In this document: one piece after another, positions 37,503 through 44,899 of the stretch
Layout of the letters: each line of letters opens with the position of its first letter
Position numbering within the stretch: the first letter of the stretch is position 1
Source: Lachnospiraceae bacterium 3-1
Lineage (GTDB): Bacteria; Bacillota; Clostridia; Lachnospirales; Lachnospiraceae
DNA: 64,000 nt
Assembly: GCA_000403255.2 (NCBI GenBank)
Contig: KE159593.1
Location: 67,969 to 131,968 of the forward strand
Direction of reading: 5' to 3'
Notes under the pieces: model-generated
What the model saw: the letters and a program-made list of their open reading frames with translations, nothing else
What the model was told of the DNA's origin: nothing
The model's database searches: none
Position numbers and translations under genes: made by a program

Positions 37503-38486
37503 ATGGAAGAAAGAAGAAGTTTTACGGCAGAGGAACTTGCGATTGCAAAGAGCGTTGACCTGACAGCGGTAGCGGCAAGCCTCGGCTACACTGTGAAAAA
37601 GATAGGCAGATACCACACCCTGAAAGAAATGGATTCGATACGGATTTACAACCGCACGAACTGGTTCCGGTGGTCAAGGGAACATGAAAGGGGAAACAAC
37701 GGCGGTTCGCAGATAGATTTCCTGCGTGTCTTTGCGGGCATGGAAGTCAAGGACGCTGTTTTCTGGCTGCTTGATTTTTCAGGATACCGGAGGGACGGGG
37801 ACTGGGACAAAAAGAGTGCCAATGTGTATGTGGAAAAAAAGCATTCCACGGAAGAAAAGAAAAAGCCTTTCGTACTTCCCGCCCGTTCAAAGAACAATGA
37901 CTGTCTTTATTCGTACCTGACAGGGGACAGGGCGCTTGACAGGCATACAGTGGATTATTTTGTAAGCTGCGGACTGATCTATGAAGAAAAGAGCCACCAC
38001 AACATTGTCTTTAAGGGGAATGACGTGCAGGGGAAAACACGCTTTGCAAGCATGAGGGGAGTGTTTGACCGGGACGGGAAAGCCTTTAAGTGCGACGTGG
38101 CAGGCAATGACAAGAATTACGGGTTCAATATCTGGTATGGGAACAGCGATGAGGTCATGGTATTTGAGGCGGCAATAGACCTGATGAGTTATGTGGAAAT
38201 CCGTGGGGATTATGAGACAAACAAGCTGGCGCTTGGGATGCTTTCCGATGCGCCGCTTGCCACATTTTTAGAGGAACACCCGAAAGTCAGGAAGATTTCT
38301 TTCTGTCTTGACAATGACGAACCGGGCAGGAAAGCGGCGGATGCGCTCATGGAAAAATACTACGGACTGGATTATGAGGTGGAGAACTGCCCGCCGCCGA
38401 AGCCGTTCAAGGATTACAACCAGTGGCTGCAGGAAGCAAAAAAATGTCTCATAGCAGCCACGCCAAAACGGGAAATGGCACGGTAA
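37503..38486 (+). CDS. DUF3991/TOPRIM primase-like protein
   Basis: This 327-residue protein has an N-terminal part with N-W-F-R-W-S-R-E-H-E-R-G-N-N-G-G-S-Q-I-D-F (DUF3991 pattern) and a TOPRIM-like C-terminal half: V-M-V-F-E-A-A-I-D-L-M-S-Y with catalytic-type Glu, and S-F-C-L-D-N-D-E-P-G-R-K-A with the D-x-D pair. TOPRIM folds are found in primases and topoisomerases. In conjugative elements such proteins probably prime complementary-strand synthesis. It lies directly upstream of the repeat region and candidate oriT, which suits a replication or transfer-priming role. Confidence 0.85.
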   Translation: MEERRSFTAEELAIAKSVDLTAVAASLGYTVKKIGRYHTLKEMDSIRIYNRTNWFRWSREHERGNNGGSQIDFLRVFAGMEVKDAVFWLLDFSGYRRDGDWDKKSANVYVEKKHSTEEKKKPFVLPARSKNNDCLYSYLTGDRALDRHTVDYFVSCGLIYEEKSHHNIVFKGNDVQGKTRFASMRGVFDRDGKAFKCDVAGNDKNYGFNIWYGNSDEVMVFEAAIDLMSYVEIRGDYETNKLALGMLSDAPLATFLEEHPKVRKISFCLDNDEPGRKAADALMEKYYGLDYEVENCPPPKPFKDYNQWLQEAKKCLIAATPKREMAR

Positions 38487-38492
38487 TCTGCC

Positions 38493-38673
38493 TGATTGCA
38501 AAAAGTGAGTTCATTCATGGAAAAAGAACTTAAAAAGTGCAATCATTCTGTAAAAGTGATTGCAAAAAGCACTATCATTGAAAAACGGCAGAAAAAGCGG
38601 CGTGGCTGCCCTCCCAAAAATGAACTTAAAAAGTGCTATCAGAACAGGAAAATGATTGCAGAAAGTGCAATCA
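38493..38673. repeat. Iteron-like repeat cluster upstream of oriT
   Basis: Five copies of a motif close to AAAAGTGC(A/T)ATCA occur within 180 bp, at about 38501, 38533, 38565, 38628 and 38660. They are combined with TGATTGCA to form inverted arms; the last is TGATTGCA-GAAAG-TGCAATCA (38653-38673). A longer direct repeat GAACTTAAAAAGTGC is seen at 38527 and 38622. The spacing is irregular. Such clusters bind replication or relaxosome proteins. An alternative is a 70-residue ORF (38519-38729) with an E-L-K-K-C repeat, but it has no ribosome binding site. Confidence 0.5.
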
Positions 38674-38725
38674 AAATAAAAATATTCTATCATATTTTAA
38701 GTTCACTATATGTATCAGCGGGGTT

Positions 38726-38797
38726 TTAGGGGCAGTCCCCTAACCAGAGGCACTTGTATTACAAAGTGCGTATCTGGCAAATTCCTATCGGAATTTG
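38726..38797. other. Candidate origin of transfer (oriT)
   Basis: Three inverted repeats stand in a row in a gene-free gap before mobC and the relaxase: TTAGGGG/CCCCTAA (38726-38743), GCACTTGT/ACAAAGTGC (38750-38769) and CAAATTCC/GGAATTTG (38778-38797). The middle one ends in AAAGTGCG followed by TATCTGG. An inverted repeat abutting AAGTGCG is the nic-region layout of R1162/RP4-type origins, although this similarity is from memory. The nick would be expected just after this motif. Confidence 0.55.
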
Positions 38798-38851
38798 AGC
38801 GGGGGCAGAAATCATGGGATTCATTTTATACAGATAAGGAGGTGGCTGCAG

Positions 38852-39703
38852 TTGGAAACCGTGGATGTGCAGAAAGAGGTGCTTGAGGAAGTAGAATTAC
38901 TGGGGCGGACAGGATATTTCACAGAGCTGCGTGTGGATAAGGAAACAGTGCCGGAGGAGATGCACTGTTATGAGCTGCGGTATGGTGATGACGACGGGTT
39001 TCCGGTGTCCGTGGAGGAAAGCGTCAGGGTAAATTATTTTGGAGCGGTTCTTTTTACGGAAACGCTGGAACTGGGAAACGAAAAAGCCCTGCAATTCGGA
39101 TATGAGGATTTCAGCTACACGGGCGGGCAGATGTATCTATCACAGGTAATAGGAGGGCAGGAGCCGGAAGATTTTAAGGATGGGAAAGAACTTGCAGAGT
39201 TTGTTGCAGGGGAAATTTCCATAACGGAGGAAGAAGGTCAGAAACTGATTGGCTATATGGAAGGGCATGATTATTGCCTGGGACACATGGACGGAAAGAT
39301 GTTCCGGGGTGATCTGTGCTGGGAGCAGGGGAAAGTGCATTGGGAACCATATGATATAGAAGATGCGGTCAATATAGCTGCGGAATGGAATTATGAGCTG
39401 CTACAGGAGGCAGAAGAGGCAGTGTTAGATCCGGAAGATGATGATTATGCAGATAAGAAAAACTATCTTGACACCCTGCGGAAAGATGAAGAAATTCTGG
39501 ATAAGATGTTTGACCGCACAAGGTACGGAAAAGAGCTTGATGCGCTTGCGGTGACGCTTGCTGAGGCGCTGATTGCGGATATAAGCAGGGAGGGTGGGAT
39601 TGATGCCGCTGTCAGGAAAATGACAGACCAGATAAAAGCGGGGGAGGACCTGCTCCCGGATGTTTCCCCTGCATTAAAGAAGGACGGAGGGAGGTCACGG
39701 TAG
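38852..39703 (+). CDS. LPD28-domain protein upstream of mobC
   Basis: The start is TTG 38852, 9 nt after AGGAGG. The 283-residue product has an N-terminal domain matching the large polyvalent protein-associated domain LPD28 (V-P-E-E-M-H-C-Y-E-L-R-Y-G-D-D-D-G-F-P, then V-R-V-N-Y-F-G-A-V-L), a middle region with C-L-G-H-M-D-G-K-M-F-R-G-D and a helical C-terminus. LPD domains occur in giant conjugation-linked proteins but their action is unknown. Its stop abuts the mobC ATG, so it is translationally coupled to the relaxosome genes. Confidence 0.7.
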   Translation: METVDVQKEVLEEVELLGRTGYFTELRVDKETVPEEMHCYELRYGDDDGFPVSVEESVRVNYFGAVLFTETLELGNEKALQFGYEDFSYTGGQMYLSQVIGGQEPEDFKDGKELAEFVAGEISITEEEGQKLIGYMEGHDYCLGHMDGKMFRGDLCWEQGKVHWEPYDIEDAVNIAAEWNYELLQEAEEAVLDPEDDDYADKKNYLDTLRKDEEILDKMFDRTRYGKELDALAVTLAEALIADISREGGIDAAVRKMTDQIKAGEDLLPDVSPALKKDGGRSR

Positions 39704-40036
39704 ATGGCGGCAGAAAAAAAGGACATCATCAAGCCTTTCCGTCTGACACAGCAGGAGGCGGACAGGCTGAAAAAGCAGGCTCAGGAAAGCGGTATGAAAG
39801 AATCAGAGTATATCCGGCTGCTGCTGTCACAAAAGCCCAACGATTACCCTGAAATCCGTATCCTCCTGAAAGAGCTGATCAATGAGGTCAACGCAATCGG
39901 GAACAACATCAACCAGATTACAAGGAACTATAATTCAAAGCTGTACCGCACGGAGGACAGGGAGCTTTTGAGCGCTTATATGAAAAAGCTCAACATGACT
40001 GTAAGGGCGGCGGCGGATAAGATAGGCAGCATGTAA
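39704..40036 (+). CDS. mobC: MobC-like relaxosome protein
   Basis: This 110-residue protein begins K-P-F-R-L-T-Q-Q-E-A-D-R-L-K-K-Q-A (ribbon-helix-helix-like DNA-binding start) and carries the MobC hallmark I-G-N-N-I-N-Q-I-T-R-N-Y-N near residue 67. MobC binds oriT and helps the relaxase reach single-stranded DNA. It starts directly at the stop of the LPD28 gene and is followed by a small gene and the relaxase. Confidence 0.9.
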   Translation: MAAEKKDIIKPFRLTQQEADRLKKQAQESGMKESEYIRLLLSQKPNDYPEIRILLKELINEVNAIGNNINQITRNYNSKLYRTEDRELLSAYMKKLNMTVRAAADKIGSM

Positions 40037-40054
40037 GGAAGGGGGGGGAGCCAT

Positions 40055-40408
40055 TTGACGGATACACTGACGGAGACACAGGAAGAGCGCCTGCGTGAGA
40101 ACGGCTATTTTCTCTATCAGGGCTGTCATTTCAAGCCGGTGCGACAGTTTGAGAAAAACGAGGGGGACTTTTTTGACATTACGAGGCGGCTGAAACGTGA
40201 CGATGAGCTTGGCATGATGAAGGAGGACTATTACGGCAGACAGAAACACCCATATTCCCATAAGGAGTTTTATGCAGCATCCACGGACAAAACAGCGGAT
40301 ATATTTTTCTGTCTTGAAACAATGAAACAGTATGTCCCCTGTGAAAATGAAATGCAGGAGTATGTCACGGAACCGGAAAAGAAACAGGACAGAGGGAAAA
40401 CAAGGTAA
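40055..40408 (+). CDS. Conserved small protein between mobC and relaxase
   Basis: This 117-residue soluble protein starts at TTG 40055 after GGGGGGAG. It has aromatic/basic stretches (G-Y-F-L-Y-Q-G-C-H-F-K-P-V-R, then Y-Y-G-R-Q-K-H-P-Y-S-H-K-E-F) and a charged tail. No family recognised. The location between mobC and the relaxase, with short gaps on both sides, suggests an accessory role in DNA processing. Confidence 0.65.
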   Translation: MTDTLTETQEERLRENGYFLYQGCHFKPVRQFEKNEGDFFDITRRLKRDDELGMMKEDYYGRQKHPYSHKEFYAASTDKTADIFFCLETMKQYVPCENEMQEYVTEPEKKQDRGKTR

Positions 40409-40423
40409 AGGCGGCGGAAAAGA

Positions 40424-41881
40424 TTGGCGATCAGCAAGATACTTTATATCGGGGACTGCGGTGCAGGGTATGCGGGGAAGCACTTGAAACAGGCACTCGA
40501 TTATATCACCGTGCCGGAGAAAACAGGCGGAGGGCAGTTCGTGGGTTCCCTTAACTGCCAGCAGGAACAGGTATATGAACAGATGCGGCAGACAAAGGAA
40601 CAGTTTGGAAAGACGGATCAGAGGCAGGGCTACCACCTGATCATATCCTTCGTGGAGGGTGAAGTGGATGCGGATACTGCCTTTGAGGTGATCGGGAAGT
40701 TTGCAAAAGAGTATCTCGGCAAAGACTATGAGGCTCTGTATGCGGTGCATGACAACACAAACCATATCCACGGTCATATCATCTTCAACAGTGTCAGTTT
40801 CCGGGACGGCAGAAAGTACCGTTATAAGAAAGGGGACTGGGCAAGGGAGATACAGCCCGTCACGAACCGCCTGTGTGAAGAGTACGGGCTTTCCACGATT
40901 GAAATATCAGAGGACAGGGCGAAGAAATCTGAAAATTATAAGGAATGGAACGATTTTCGGGATGGCAGATTTGTGTGGGCGGACATGATAAAGCGTGACA
41001 TTGATGCGGCAGTCATTCAGTCGGCAACCTATGAGTCCTTTTTATCCGTCCTTTCCGAAATGGGTTACGGGATAAAGAACGCATACAGGACGGAAGGAAA
41101 GCACCTTGCAATCAAGCCTATGGGCATGAGCAGGTTCAGGCGGTGTAAATCGCTTGGGGAGGATTACACGGAGGAGCGCATACGGGAACGGATCGCACAG
41201 GAGAATCTTTCTTCCTATAAAAAGGTGCAGCATGTGCAGGAAACAAAAATCGTGCGATGTCGTGTAAAACGCTATAAAAAAGCAAAAATGTCCGGCATAC
41301 AGAAACGCTATTTTGCAAGGCTTTACAAAACGGGGCTTTTAAAAAAGCGCCCGTACAGCAAGGCATGGCAGTACCGTGACGACATCAGGAAAATGCAGAA
41401 ATTACAGGAAGATTACCTGTTCCTTGCAAGGCACGATGCATCCACGGCGGGGGACATCAGGCAGACGGCAGCACAGATGGCGGACAGGAAGAAAGAGACT
41501 TCAAGGGAAAAAAGCCGGATATTCAAGGAACGTGCAAGAATGAAGCCGCTTTTTGATATTGCGGCGCAGATGGAGGCGCTTTTGGAATGTGAAAACTGTT
41601 ACCAGCGTGGGGAAGCCCTGTTTGAGAAAGAGCATGGGCAGTATGCCGCACTGTCGGCAAGGCTTGAAAAGGAAGGATACACGGCAGGGCAGCTTGCGGA
41701 ATTTAAGGAACATTACCGGAGCGAGATCGCACGGATAAGGGAAAAGGAGAAGGCAGTGGCGAAAGAGGAACGGATCGCCGCCCGCATCCTTGCGGAAATC
41801 ACGGCAGGGGAGAGGGCAGGAAAACCGGAGCTGGAAAAGAAACAGGAAAAGGAGAGGGAACGGAAAGAAAAATCCAGATGA
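40424..41881 (+). CDS. MOBP-type conjugative relaxase
   Basis: This 485-residue protein starts at TTG 40424. The relaxase domain occupies about the first 250 residues. The likely nicking Tyr lies in L-D-Y-I-T-V-P-E-K-T (near residue 27), and the metal-binding three-His motif is H-D-N-T-N-H-I-H-G-H-I-I-F-N-S-V (near residue 110). It cuts one strand at oriT, stays attached to the 5' end and pilots the strand into the recipient. The C-terminal half is basic and coiled-coil, typical of this family. A terminator follows. Confidence 0.92.
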   Translation: MAISKILYIGDCGAGYAGKHLKQALDYITVPEKTGGGQFVGSLNCQQEQVYEQMRQTKEQFGKTDQRQGYHLIISFVEGEVDADTAFEVIGKFAKEYLGKDYEALYAVHDNTNHIHGHIIFNSVSFRDGRKYRYKKGDWAREIQPVTNRLCEEYGLSTIEISEDRAKKSENYKEWNDFRDGRFVWADMIKRDIDAAVIQSATYESFLSVLSEMGYGIKNAYRTEGKHLAIKPMGMSRFRRCKSLGEDYTEERIRERIAQENLSSYKKVQHVQETKIVRCRVKRYKKAKMSGIQKRYFARLYKTGLLKKRPYSKAWQYRDDIRKMQKLQEDYLFLARHDASTAGDIRQTAAQMADRKKETSREKSRIFKERARMKPLFDIAAQMEALLECENCYQRGEALFEKEHGQYAALSARLEKEGYTAGQLAEFKEHYRSEIARIREKEKAVAKEERIAARILAEITAGERAGKPELEKKQEKERERKEKSR

Positions 41882-41885
41882 GTGT

Positions 41886-41928
41886 AACAGCCCCAAAACG
41901 GCTGTTTATTTTTTGCCCAAAACGGGCA
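41886..41928 (+). terminator. Terminator after relaxase gene
   Basis: AACAGCC (41886-41892) / GGCTGTT (41900-41906) is followed by TATTTTTT, then a second hairpin TGCCC-AAAA-CGGGCA (about 41914-41927). It would limit read-through into the mating-channel genes. Confidence 0.7.
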
Positions 41929-41944
41929 GGAAGGGAGGACATTG

Positions 41945-43093
41945 ATGCAGGAACGGACGGCGCTTAGCGGCATGGATCTGAAAGCATATCTTGGCAGGCT
42001 GAAACAGAACCCGAAGTATACGGAAGAAATCTTAAAGCTGATAGAGGATGACCTGCGGTTCGGTCTGACAAAGGAGGAAACAGAGGAATACAGCGCTGGC
42101 AGATACGATTACAGACAGATGTGCGTGTATTCCCGCTGTCTGCGCAACGGTTACAATGAGGAGGAAAAGGCTGCAATCTTAAAAGAGGGGTTAAGCGGCG
42201 ACCAGATGGCGGTGGCGCTGGAGTTTTATGAAAAAGGCGTCCCGATGAATACCATAACCGAAGTGCTTTCCAGTGCGGAAAATACGGCGTATACCATGAA
42301 ACGCCTTTTTTCACAGGTGCTTTGCAAGGCAAGGGAGGCAGAGCCGGTGAGCGGGCAGGATGCGGCGTATGCAAAGGAACTTATGCAGCAGATCCATGAG
42401 GTGGTCGAAAAGATTTCCTGTCAGGAAAAACGGTATGACGCCTTAAATGAGAAACTGAAAGAGATCGGGACGGCGGGGCAGGATGCACAGATACAGAGCA
42501 ACCTCCTTTCACAGCTTTCCGAAAAGGACAAAATGCTGGAAAAGCAGCAGAATGAACTAAACGAGGCAAGGGTGCAGATTGCAAGGCTGCATGGTGAGAT
42601 AGAAGCAGTAAGAAAGGAGCGGAAAGCATTGGAGGAACAGGTAAAAAATATGGTCAGTGCAGAGCCGGAATCGGCGGCAGAACCAAAAAAGCCGGAAAAG
42701 GAAAAGAAGCCGGAAACAAAGGCGGAAAGCAGTGCGCCCGCTATGCCGGAATCGGCGCTTTATCCCGGAATCGAATACCATGCCGCAGTCGTGGACAGGG
42801 ACGGCAATATTATCCGTTTTGTCCCGGTGGAGCGCATGGAGCGGAAAGACAGGGGGAGCGTGATGAGTTCCATGTTCTCACGGCTTTTCTTGAAGAAGAA
42901 AACGGACATTGTAAAGCTGCTTGCGGAAAAAGACCTTTCGCCGGAACAGCTTGTGCAGGTACGGGGAGCCATTGAGAAAGGGCTGTCAGAGAAGCAGTTG
43001 CTTGTGCTGATAAACAATAAAATCCCGGCAGAACAGATGGAAGAGATCATAAACATCGCAGTCTATGAAAACAAAATGAAGGAGGGGCAGTAA
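41945..43093 (+). CDS. Coiled-coil ICE protein of unknown function
   Basis: This 382-residue soluble protein starts at ATG 41945, behind AGGGAGG. The N-terminal 130 residues are helical with A-G-R-Y-D-Y-R-Q-M and repeated L-S/F-Y segments. A long coiled coil (about residues 135-235), a Pro/Glu/Lys linker (K-P-E-K-E-K-K-P-E), and a C-terminal domain ending in helical pairs (L-S-P-E-Q-L-V-Q-V-R, L-S-E-K-Q-L-L-V-L-I) follow. The latter resembles repeated short helical motifs also seen in the N-terminal region. It shares its stop with the next start (TAATG) and precedes the coupling protein genes. Confidence 0.65.
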   Translation: MQERTALSGMDLKAYLGRLKQNPKYTEEILKLIEDDLRFGLTKEETEEYSAGRYDYRQMCVYSRCLRNGYNEEEKAAILKEGLSGDQMAVALEFYEKGVPMNTITEVLSSAENTAYTMKRLFSQVLCKAREAEPVSGQDAAYAKELMQQIHEVVEKISCQEKRYDALNEKLKEIGTAGQDAQIQSNLLSQLSEKDKMLEKQQNELNEARVQIARLHGEIEAVRKERKALEEQVKNMVSAEPESAAEPKKPEKEKKPETKAESSAPAMPESALYPGIEYHAAVVDRDGNIIRFVPVERMERKDRGSVMSSMFSRLFLKKKTDIVKLLAEKDLSPEQLVQVRGAIEKGLSEKQLLVLINNKIPAEQMEEIINIAVYENKMKEGQ

Positions 43094-43488
43094 TGGGACT
43101 GGCAGCAGTAACGGAGACGGCGCAGATGTTCCAGCAGAAAAACATTGTCCTGACAGAGCGGGACAAGGAGTTTGTGGTACAGTTTGCTTTCCGTACAAAT
43201 GACAAAGAACTGACAAACAAGCTGATTGATGAGCTTACGGAAGCGGGTGCAGACAGGGATACGGTATGCAGGAAATATCAGGCACTCACGGGTTCCCAGC
43301 TGGACTGGATACAGAAGATCGAAAACCTGCTCGTGTCGCTTGAAATGTACCGTGTGCAGGAGGAACAGGCAGTAAAGACCTTATCGGAACTTCTGTCTGC
43401 CTGCGGCATTTCCATGAGCGAGGAGGAAATCAGGAATACGGATACCGCAAAAGTGCAGGAGCGTGTCAAGAAAGAAGCAAGTTTATAG
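43093..43488 (+). CDS. Conserved helical ICE protein
   Basis: This 131-residue helical protein overlaps the previous stop by one base (TAATG), a sign of translational coupling. It reads T-E-R-D-K-E-F-V-V-Q-F-A-F-R-T-N-D-K-E-L-T near the start, with a single Cys pair too far apart to suggest metal binding. No motif recognised; probably a partner of the coiled-coil protein before it. Confidence 0.65.
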   Translation: MGLAAVTETAQMFQQKNIVLTERDKEFVVQFAFRTNDKELTNKLIDELTEAGADRDTVCRKYQALTGSQLDWIQKIENLLVSLEMYRVQEEQAVKTLSELLSACGISMSEEEIRNTDTAKVQERVKKEASL

Positions 43489-43500
43489 GAGGCGTGGTAT

Positions 43501-43749
43501 ATGAACTTTACGTTGCATGATGATTATATCGTAATAGCTACCCTGCCCACGGACAGTAAACAGATACAAATGGGGATACACCAGAAGAACGGCAGCTTTG
43601 CCACATGGGAGGTTGCAGATGGAAATTACCAGCAGACACATTATTTTTCAGACAGGGACAGTGCAACCGAAGATCTGTGCAGGCGCACACTGGATGAACT
43701 GCGCCTGAAAAAGCAGGTACAGAAAAAAGAACAGGGAAGGGGGAAATAG
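43501..43749 (+). CDS. Small conserved ICE protein (82 aa)
   Basis: The ATG at 43501 follows AGGAGG. The protein has a beta-rich start (F-T-L-H-D-D-Y-I-V-I-A-T-L-P), an aromatic middle (G-S-F-A-T-W-E-V-A-D-G-N-Y) and a basic tail (K-K-Q-V-Q-K-K-E-Q-G-R-G-K). It is one base from the PcfB-like gene. Function unknown. Confidence 0.6.
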   Translation: MNFTLHDDYIVIATLPTDSKQIQMGIHQKNGSFATWEVADGNYQQTHYFSDRDSATEDLCRRTLDELRLKKQVQKKEQGRGK

Positions 43750-43750
43750 T

Positions 43751-44893
43751 ATGGCGGAAGAAATACAGGAGGCAGTCCAGATTATCCGTGTCGGCTATGA
43801 CGGGATAGAGATTGCAATGAAGGTCTGCGGCGGCACTATCGAGGGAATGAAAAAGGCGGTTGATTTCCTGATTGCGGTCATGGATCATGAAAAAACGATG
43901 GGAAAGACGGACATGCGCAGGCTTCTTATGAAAGGCGGGGACCTGCAGGTGTTCCAGTTCCCGACAGAGGATATGAAGAAAGTCCAGAAGATGGCGAAAA
44001 AATACGGGCTTTTATATTCCGTCCTGCCCGACATCAACAAAAAGGACGGCATGAGCGAGATCATTTTCCACACGGAGGCAGTCCCACGGGTAAACATGAT
44101 GATACAGAAACTGAAATCCGGCAGGCTTGCCACGTTTGACGATTACCTGAAAAACGGGGACGAAAAGGAGATGGATAAGGTGCTGTCTTTCCTGAAAGAG
44201 CAGAAAAAGGGAAACGACAGCCTCCACACTGAGGAAGCGGCAAGGGTGGGAGAAGCTCTTGACGGGCTGATTGAGAAAGTCGGCAGCTATGCGATGGAGA
44301 AAAAGAGCATCAGTGTGGAGGAAGTAAAGGAAAATTTCAGCCTTGAAAACGAACAGGCGGAAAAGGTAGTGGGGCAGCTTGAGCGGATCGGCGTCCTTTC
44401 CAAAGGGGAAGGCGGGCAGCACAGAGTCCTTATGGATAAGGAAATGTTTTTAAGCCGCATGAAAGGATACCGTGAGCTTGCGCAGCGTATGCAGGCAGTA
44501 GCCGCCGCACAGAATCCTGACCTTACGGACATTACCATTACAAAGAAACTGATAACGGAGGAAAATGACCATGCCGTAAAGACAAGGATACCGGGAACTT
44601 GGGGAGAAAATGCCCAATATGTCTGGATCAATAAGGACAAGGCAATGGAAATCCATGATGGAAAGACCATACTGACTTTTCTTGACCGTAACAAGGAGTA
44701 CAAGATTTATTCGGCGGACAACCGTGTGGTCGCAACCATGAAGGGAAAAGACCTGTACGAAGGGCATTATGACAGGGTAAGTGCGGAGGTGCGGAAACGG
44801 TATGCGGACGTGGAGCGGAAAGCAAAGGAGCAGGAGCTTATGCGGAAGAAAAAGCCCGCACCGAAAAAAGCGCCCGCACCGAAAAAGAGGTAG
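43751..44893 (+). CDS. PcfB/DUF3801-family conjugation accessory protein
   Basis: This 380-residue protein has the DUF3801 region (about residues 15-140): an N-terminal helix V-G-Y-D-G-I-E-I-A-M-K-V, then G-G-D-L-Q-V-F-Q-F-P-T-E-D and K-K-Y-G-L-L-Y-S-V-L-P-D. In the enterococcal plasmid pCF10, PcfB links the relaxosome to the VirD4-like coupling protein PcfC. Gene order here (this gene directly before virD4) is the same. The C-terminal extension is basic and ends in repeated A-P-K-K. Confidence 0.8.
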   Translation: MAEEIQEAVQIIRVGYDGIEIAMKVCGGTIEGMKKAVDFLIAVMDHEKTMGKTDMRRLLMKGGDLQVFQFPTEDMKKVQKMAKKYGLLYSVLPDINKKDGMSEIIFHTEAVPRVNMMIQKLKSGRLATFDDYLKNGDEKEMDKVLSFLKEQKKGNDSLHTEEAARVGEALDGLIEKVGSYAMEKKSISVEEVKENFSLENEQAEKVVGQLERIGVLSKGEGGQHRVLMDKEMFLSRMKGYRELAQRMQAVAAAQNPDLTDITITKKLITEENDHAVKTRIPGTWGENAQYVWINKDKAMEIHDGKTILTFLDRNKEYKIYSADNRVVATMKGKDLYEGHYDRVSAEVRKRYADVERKAKEQELMRKKKPAPKKAPAPKKR

Positions 44894-44899
44894 CCGCCT

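Noticed and set aside
38519-38729. 70-residue ORF with internal E-L-K-K-C repeat and an AT-hook-like R-G-C-P-P-K
   Set aside because: No ribosome binding site precedes it, and the repeats are better explained as non-coding DNA repeats next to the candidate oriT. Kept only as an alternative.
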